Origin: COMBO-56-21 sp038852315
Lineage (GTDB): Archaea; Thermoplasmatota; Thermoplasmata; UBA10834
Length of the DNA stretch: 32,045 nt
Direction: 5' to 3'
Assembly (NCBI GenBank): GCA_038852315.1
Contig: JAWCKF010000020.1
Location: 1-32,045, forward strand
Shown: positions 29,493-32,045 of the stretch, piece by piece
Layout: the number at the start of each line of letters is the position of its first letter
Position numbering within the stretch: position 1 is the first letter of the stretch
Position numbers and translations under genes: made by a program
Notes under the pieces: generated by a model
Database searches by the model: none
Seen by the model: only the letters and a program-made list of their open reading frames with translations
Told to the model about the DNA's origin: nothing

Positions 29493-29912
29493 ATGTCGTC
29501 GGATTCAGAGATAGAGCAGATAAGGGCCAAGAAGATGGCGGACCTGATGCGCGGTGCCACAGAATCAAAAGAGGGAGCAAACGGCTGGCCGGACGCACCG
29601 GTGAACGTCACGGACTCGACATTCGAATCGTTTGTTGCCAAGTACCCGAGGGTCGTAGTGGACTGCTGGGCGCCTTGGTGCGGGCCGTGTAGGATGCTCT
29701 CACCCACAATCGACGCACTCGCCAAGGACATGAAGGGCAAGGTAGCTTTCGCTAAGCTCAACACAGATGACAACTACGGCACAGCCTCGAAGTTCAGGAT
29801 AATGAGCATACCCACGCTCTTGTTCTTCAGAGACGGCAAGCTAGTCAACAAGATGGTCGGGGCTGCGCCCCGGCCAGTAGTGGAGCAGGAGATCCGAAAG
29901 GCCCTGCTCTGA
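29493..29912 (+). CDS. trxA: Thioredoxin with N-terminal extension
   Basis: A 139-residue thioredoxin, reducing protein disulfides. The active site is W62-C63-G-P-C66, preceded by C58. The cis-proline is in SIPTLLFF. A hydrophilic extension of about 35 residues (rich in Glu, Lys and Ser) precedes the fold, which normally spans about 105 residues. A similar helical start (DSEIEQIRAKKMADLM) occurs in some archaeal thioredoxins. Electrons would come from the NADPH-type reductase at 17088. GGTGG lies about eight bases before ATG 29493. Confidence 0.95.
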   Translation: MSSDSEIEQIRAKKMADLMRGATESKEGANGWPDAPVNVTDSTFESFVAKYPRVVVDCWAPWCGPCRMLSPTIDALAKDMKGKVAFAKLNTDDNYGTASKFRIMSIPTLLFFRDGKLVNKMVGAAPRPVVEQEIRKALL

Positions 29913-29938
29913 ACTTTGCGATCAGACCCACCGAACAA

Positions 29939-29995
29939 CCCCTCAACCTCCCGTTCTGCTTTCTCCCCCAAGACCTGGGATGGGAGGTTGTGGGG
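29939..29995 (+). terminator. Long imperfect stem-loop after trxA
   Basis: CCCCTCAACCTCCC (29939-29952) pairs with GGGAGGTTGTGGGG (29982-29995) in 13 of 14 positions around a 29-base, pyrimidine-rich loop. It starts 27 bases after the trxA stop and ends just before the TATA-like box of the OsmC gene. No U-tract follows, so a terminator, a processing site or an operator are all possible. Confidence 0.35.
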
Positions 29996-30002
29996 AAACC
30001 TG

Positions 30003-30009
30003 TTTATCG
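30003..30009 (+). promoter_or_regulatory. TATA box for the OsmC-like gene
   Basis: TTTATCG is centred about 32 bases before ATG 30038, supporting that start over the GTG at 29990, which lies upstream of the box. Confidence 0.5.
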
Positions 30010-30037
30010 TGAGACCGCCTACATGCAGGGGAATGAC

Positions 30038-30451
30038 ATGAACTTCGAGACCACAGTAGTCTGGAAGGAGAAGTTCCCGGGCAAGGTCCACTGCCAGAAC
30101 GGGCAGGTGTTGGACTACTCCGCGCCGAGGGACCTGGGAGGCATGGAGGGGACGCTCACACCCGAGGACGCTTTCGTAGCCTCCGCTAACATGTGCTTTC
30201 AGATAGTCTTCGAGTACGTGTCCCGCGACCTCGGCATGAAGCTTACAGAGTACCGGTGCAAGGCTGTAGGTGACCTCGAAGTGGTCGAGGGCATCAAGAA
30301 GTTCGTCAAGGTAACCCTGTATCCCGAGATGAGGTTCTCACCCGGCTCCAAGCTGTCCAACCTGGATAAGGCCATCTCGGTCACGAAGAGGAAATGCCTG
30401 ATAGCCAACTCCATGGACGTCGAGTTCGAGGTCGTGCCCAAGGTGTTGTGA
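30038..30451 (+). CDS. OsmC/Ohr-family protein
   Basis: A 137-residue OsmC-fold protein, a thiol peroxidase family that acts on organic hydroperoxides using two cysteines. Both are present: one in SANMCFQIVFEYV, one in TKRKCLIANSM. Motif LTPEDAFVASANMCF matches the LxPEELFxxAxxxC pattern. The frame runs upstream to GTG 29990, but ATG 30038 has AGGGG seven bases before it and the predicted promoter lies between them. The stop TGA shares one base with the next start (TGATG), so the amidotransferase gene is translationally coupled. Confidence 0.88.
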   Translation: MNFETTVVWKEKFPGKVHCQNGQVLDYSAPRDLGGMEGTLTPEDAFVASANMCFQIVFEYVSRDLGMKLTEYRCKAVGDLEVVEGIKKFVKVTLYPEMRFSPGSKLSNLDKAISVTKRKCLIANSMDVEFEVVPKVL

Positions 30452-31185
30452 TGTGCAGGATGGTCGGCGTGGTCTTCAGGCGCGAGTTCCCGATCGGCAC
30501 GCTGAACGACCTGCGCCACGTGGCAGAGGTCGGGCGGGTCCCTGGCCACGAGATGCCGGGACACAGGGACGGCTGGGGTGTGGTTTCATTCCGGAAAGGC
30601 TCGCCGTGGTACATAGGCAGGAGCGCGAGGGAGGCGTTCCTCGACCCGTCGTTCGATTCCGCACTAGACGAGGTTGCGAGGGTCGAGCCACCGAACATAC
30701 TTATCGCGCATGTGCGCGCCCTCTCTAAGGGAGACGCATCTCTGCCCAACACACATCCTTTCATAATGGGCAGCCTGGTTCTCGCGCACAACGGCACTGT
30801 GATGGAATACCGGCCTCGTACAAAGAACTCCCCGAAGGGGACCACCGACAGCGAGCTACTCCTCATGCGCCTGGCTGATCTCGTCGAGCAGGAGCAAGAC
30901 CTGTGGTCGGCGGTGAAGGCACTGGTCAGGGAGGATATACACACGCATGAGTACACCGCTGCAGTGCTTCTCATATCAGACGGGCGGACGCTGCTGGGAT
31001 ATCGCGATTACGCTGCGGGGAGTCCGCCGGAGTACTACGATATGAGGATCTCCAGAGCCCAGGACTGCGTCACTCTGTTCCAAGAGACAGTCCTCGGTTA
31101 CGACGGGAAGGTCCGCCAGCTCAAGAACGGAGAACTCGTGGGTGTGTCTCTCGACCTCGAGACGAGAAGCGAGATGCTGACCTAA
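30451..31185 (+). CDS. Stand-alone class II glutamine amidotransferase
   Basis: A 244-residue N-terminal-nucleophile amidohydrolase. Starting at ATG 30451 places Cys as residue 2, the required nucleophile after Met removal; upstream extension of the frame would bury it. Further glutaminase residues are AHVRALSKG (Arg), NTHPF, AHNGTV (oxyanion Asn-Gly) and TTDSELL (Asp). It resembles YafJ/EgtC/Gn_AT_II-type proteins with no synthase domain attached, so the ammonia acceptor is unknown. Its stop overlaps the convergent regulator gene by four bases. Confidence 0.9.
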   Translation: MCRMVGVVFRREFPIGTLNDLRHVAEVGRVPGHEMPGHRDGWGVVSFRKGSPWYIGRSAREAFLDPSFDSALDEVARVEPPNILIAHVRALSKGDASLPNTHPFIMGSLVLAHNGTVMEYRPRTKNSPKGTTDSELLLMRLADLVEQEQDLWSAVKALVREDIHTHEYTAAVLLISDGRTLLGYRDYAAGSPPEYYDMRISRAQDCVTLFQETVLGYDGKVRQLKNGELVGVSLDLETRSEMLT

Positions 31186-31703
31186 CCCCTCACCTTCCTC
31201 GCGGCGAGCTTGATCGCCTCTGTCACACTGTCCCTGGGCACTATGGTCGCTATGGGGATGTCGAGGATCTTCTCGATGGTCGGGCTCACTATCGGAGCGC
31301 AGACCACAGCGACCGCCCCGTCCCTCTCAGCCCTTATGGCAGCGACGATGGCATCCTCGATGGTCGAGGCGGGGTATTCCCTTATCCTGACTGTCTCGTC
31401 TCCTATCTTGACGGAGCGTTCGACAACCTCGTCCAGAACCTGCCTGGTGACTATCAGTGCGATGAAGTTCCCAGCCCTCAGACCCTCGGCCTCCCTCACG
31501 GCATTCACTACTCTCCTCAGTACCTCTAGGCTGGGCGACCTGTCCTCGTTCGCTATCTTGTAGAGCGTGCTGGGAGATACGTTGGCCCTCCTGGCCAAAT
31601 CCTGCATGGTCATCCCAAGCTCCGTCAGCACCTCCTTGAGCGTCTCCCTGAACTTCGCGTCCGATTCCATCGCAGCTTTGGTTAGCTTCCTTGTTCTGTC
31701 CAT
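31182..31703 (-). CDS. XRE-type transcriptional regulator with C-terminal sensor-like domain
   Basis: A 173-residue protein. The N-terminal helix-turn-helix (LKEVLTELGMTMQDLARRANVSPSTLYKIANEDRSPSLEVLRRVVNAV, about 22-69) is XRE-like. The C-terminal 100 residues (GNFIALIVTRQVLDEV, YPASTIEDAIVAAIRAERDGAVAVVCAPIVSPTIEKIL, IPIATIVPRDSVTEAIKLAARKV) look like an alpha/beta ligand-binding domain, similar to a group of archaeal-only predicted regulators. Inverted repeats overlap its own promoter, suggesting autoregulation. It is divergent from a transporter substrate-binding protein, a plausible target. Confidence 0.87.
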   Translation of the reverse strand: MDRTRKLTKAAMESDAKFRETLKEVLTELGMTMQDLARRANVSPSTLYKIANEDRSPSLEVLRRVVNAVREAEGLRAGNFIALIVTRQVLDEVVERSVKIGDETVRIREYPASTIEDAIVAAIRAERDGAVAVVCAPIVSPTIEKILDIPIATIVPRDSVTEAIKLAARKVRG

Positions 31704-31712
31704 TGTTATGCC

Positions 31713-31752
31713 TACATATGCTAATGTAAGCAGTCTTATTTATACAATTGTA
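31713..31752 (-). promoter_or_regulatory. Promoter and operator-like repeats between the XRE regulator and ABC genes
   Basis: On the minus strand the TATA-like TATAAATAA lies at 31737-31745. TACAT (31713-31717) and ATGTA (31724-31728) form an inverted repeat with a six-base spacer at the expected start. TACAATTGTA (31743-31752) is a perfect 10-base palindrome touching the TATA box. Confidence 0.5.
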
Positions 31753-31826
31753 CCACAGAATCGTCATCTCTGTAGGAAGCGATTAATACCTCTGCAGGAA
31801 ATCACGTTCCCGAGGTCGATGAACGG

Positions 31827-32045
31827 ATGAAACGAGAATGGGTGATCTTGGCTGCCATCCTTGTCGTCGCGATACTCGTCGTCGGTGTTTACGCGGCCAC
31901 GGTCCTGATGAGGGATACGGGCGGCGGTTCAGTATATTATCTCCGGACCCCCCCGGCGACGATGGCCGCGCAGCTCTCAGCGGGAAGCATAGATGCCTAC
32001 ATCGCCTGGGAGCCTTTCGTGTCCGAGGCGGTGGTTGGAGGCACG
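31827..32045 (+). CDS. ABC transporter substrate-binding protein, NMT1/TauA-like (3' end outside window)
   Basis: The frame is open from ATG 31827 through the right edge (73 codons). GAGGT lies about eleven bases upstream. Residues 5-27 form one hydrophobic segment after a Lys-Arg start, a signal anchor. Then RTPPATMAAQLSAGSIDAYIAWEPF follows, matching the conserved segment of NitT/TauT-type proteins, where a leaving-loop 'A...L..G.iDA....eP' lies in the middle of the domain. Here it comes only about 20 residues after the anchor, so the start of the usual domain is missing or rearranged. The rest is not visible. Confidence 0.78.
   Translation, partial: MKREWVILAAILVVAILVVGVYAATVLMRDTGGGSVYYLRTPPATMAAQLSAGSIDAYIAWEPFVSEAVVGGT

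Noticed and set aside
1..32045. CRISPR array, insertion sequence, prophage or integrated element
   Set aside because: No direct-repeat/spacer pattern, transposase, integrase or phage protein was seen; both tRNA genes lack adjacent duplicated 3' ends that would mark an attachment site.

Overview
This window is archaeal chromosome, most probably from a Thermoplasmatota-like euryarchaeon (inference). The support is an HdrA-type heterodisulfide reductase subunit, an Lhr-type helicase, a Trm56 tRNA methyltransferase, a TIGR00295-type HD protein, a DUF531 protein, a short CdpB-like PRC-barrel protein, a CxxC-x17-CxxC zinc protein and an RPA/SOSS-B-like single-stranded DNA-binding protein. Promoters also look archaeal: TATA-like boxes lie about 25-35 bases before many start codons, several spaced for leaderless or short-leader mRNAs. 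The DNA is GC-rich throughout. I see no rRNA, CRISPR array, insertion sequence, integrase or phage gene.

Layout. 1-1453 (minus): 5' part of a zinc-ribbon/helix-hairpin-helix/coiled-coil protein that runs off the left edge. 1759-4203: a large HdrA whose C-terminal FlpD (MvhD)-like domain has no cysteines. 4323-5066: a 55-residue small protein and a DUF531 SPOUT-like protein, followed by convergent purM and divergent rlmE, then lhr on minus. 9687-10964: enolase. 11367-15618: a tight four-gene operon (homocitrate/Re-citrate synthase-family enzyme, two-subunit aconitase-family hydro-lyase, isocitrate dehydrogenase) behind a promoter rich in inverted repeats. 15615-18053: a cation/proton antiporter and thioredoxin reductase. 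18075-20232: an S9 peptidase head-to-head with a small zinc protein. 20361-22834: a tRNA with a CAU anticodon, an agmatinase-family ureohydrolase overlapping a cysteine-less AhpD-like protein, a 1-Cys-type peroxiredoxin and tRNA-Asn. 22935-26253: a winged-helix regulator divergent from an ABC exporter pair and a polyprenol kinase-like membrane protein. 26370-28402: a single-stranded DNA-binding protein, an ArsR-like regulator, trm56 and an HD hydrolase. 28473-31185: gamma-carbonic anhydrase, PRC-barrel protein, thioredoxin, OsmC-like protein and a class II glutamine amidotransferase. 31182-32045: an XRE-type regulator divergent from a truncated-by-window ABC substrate-binding protein.

Functional themes. 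The 11.4-15.6 kb operon most simply makes 2-oxoglutarate from acetyl-CoA and oxaloacetate: the last enzyme keeps all isocitrate-binding residues, which makes a Re-type citrate synthase a serious candidate for the first gene. A thiol-redox theme recurs (TrxR, thioredoxin, peroxiredoxin, OsmC, HdrA). Two proteins belong to families with redox cysteines but have lost them: the FlpD tail of HdrA and the AhpD-like protein. Several regulators sit beside inverted repeats placed at their own predicted transcription starts, suggesting autoregulation.
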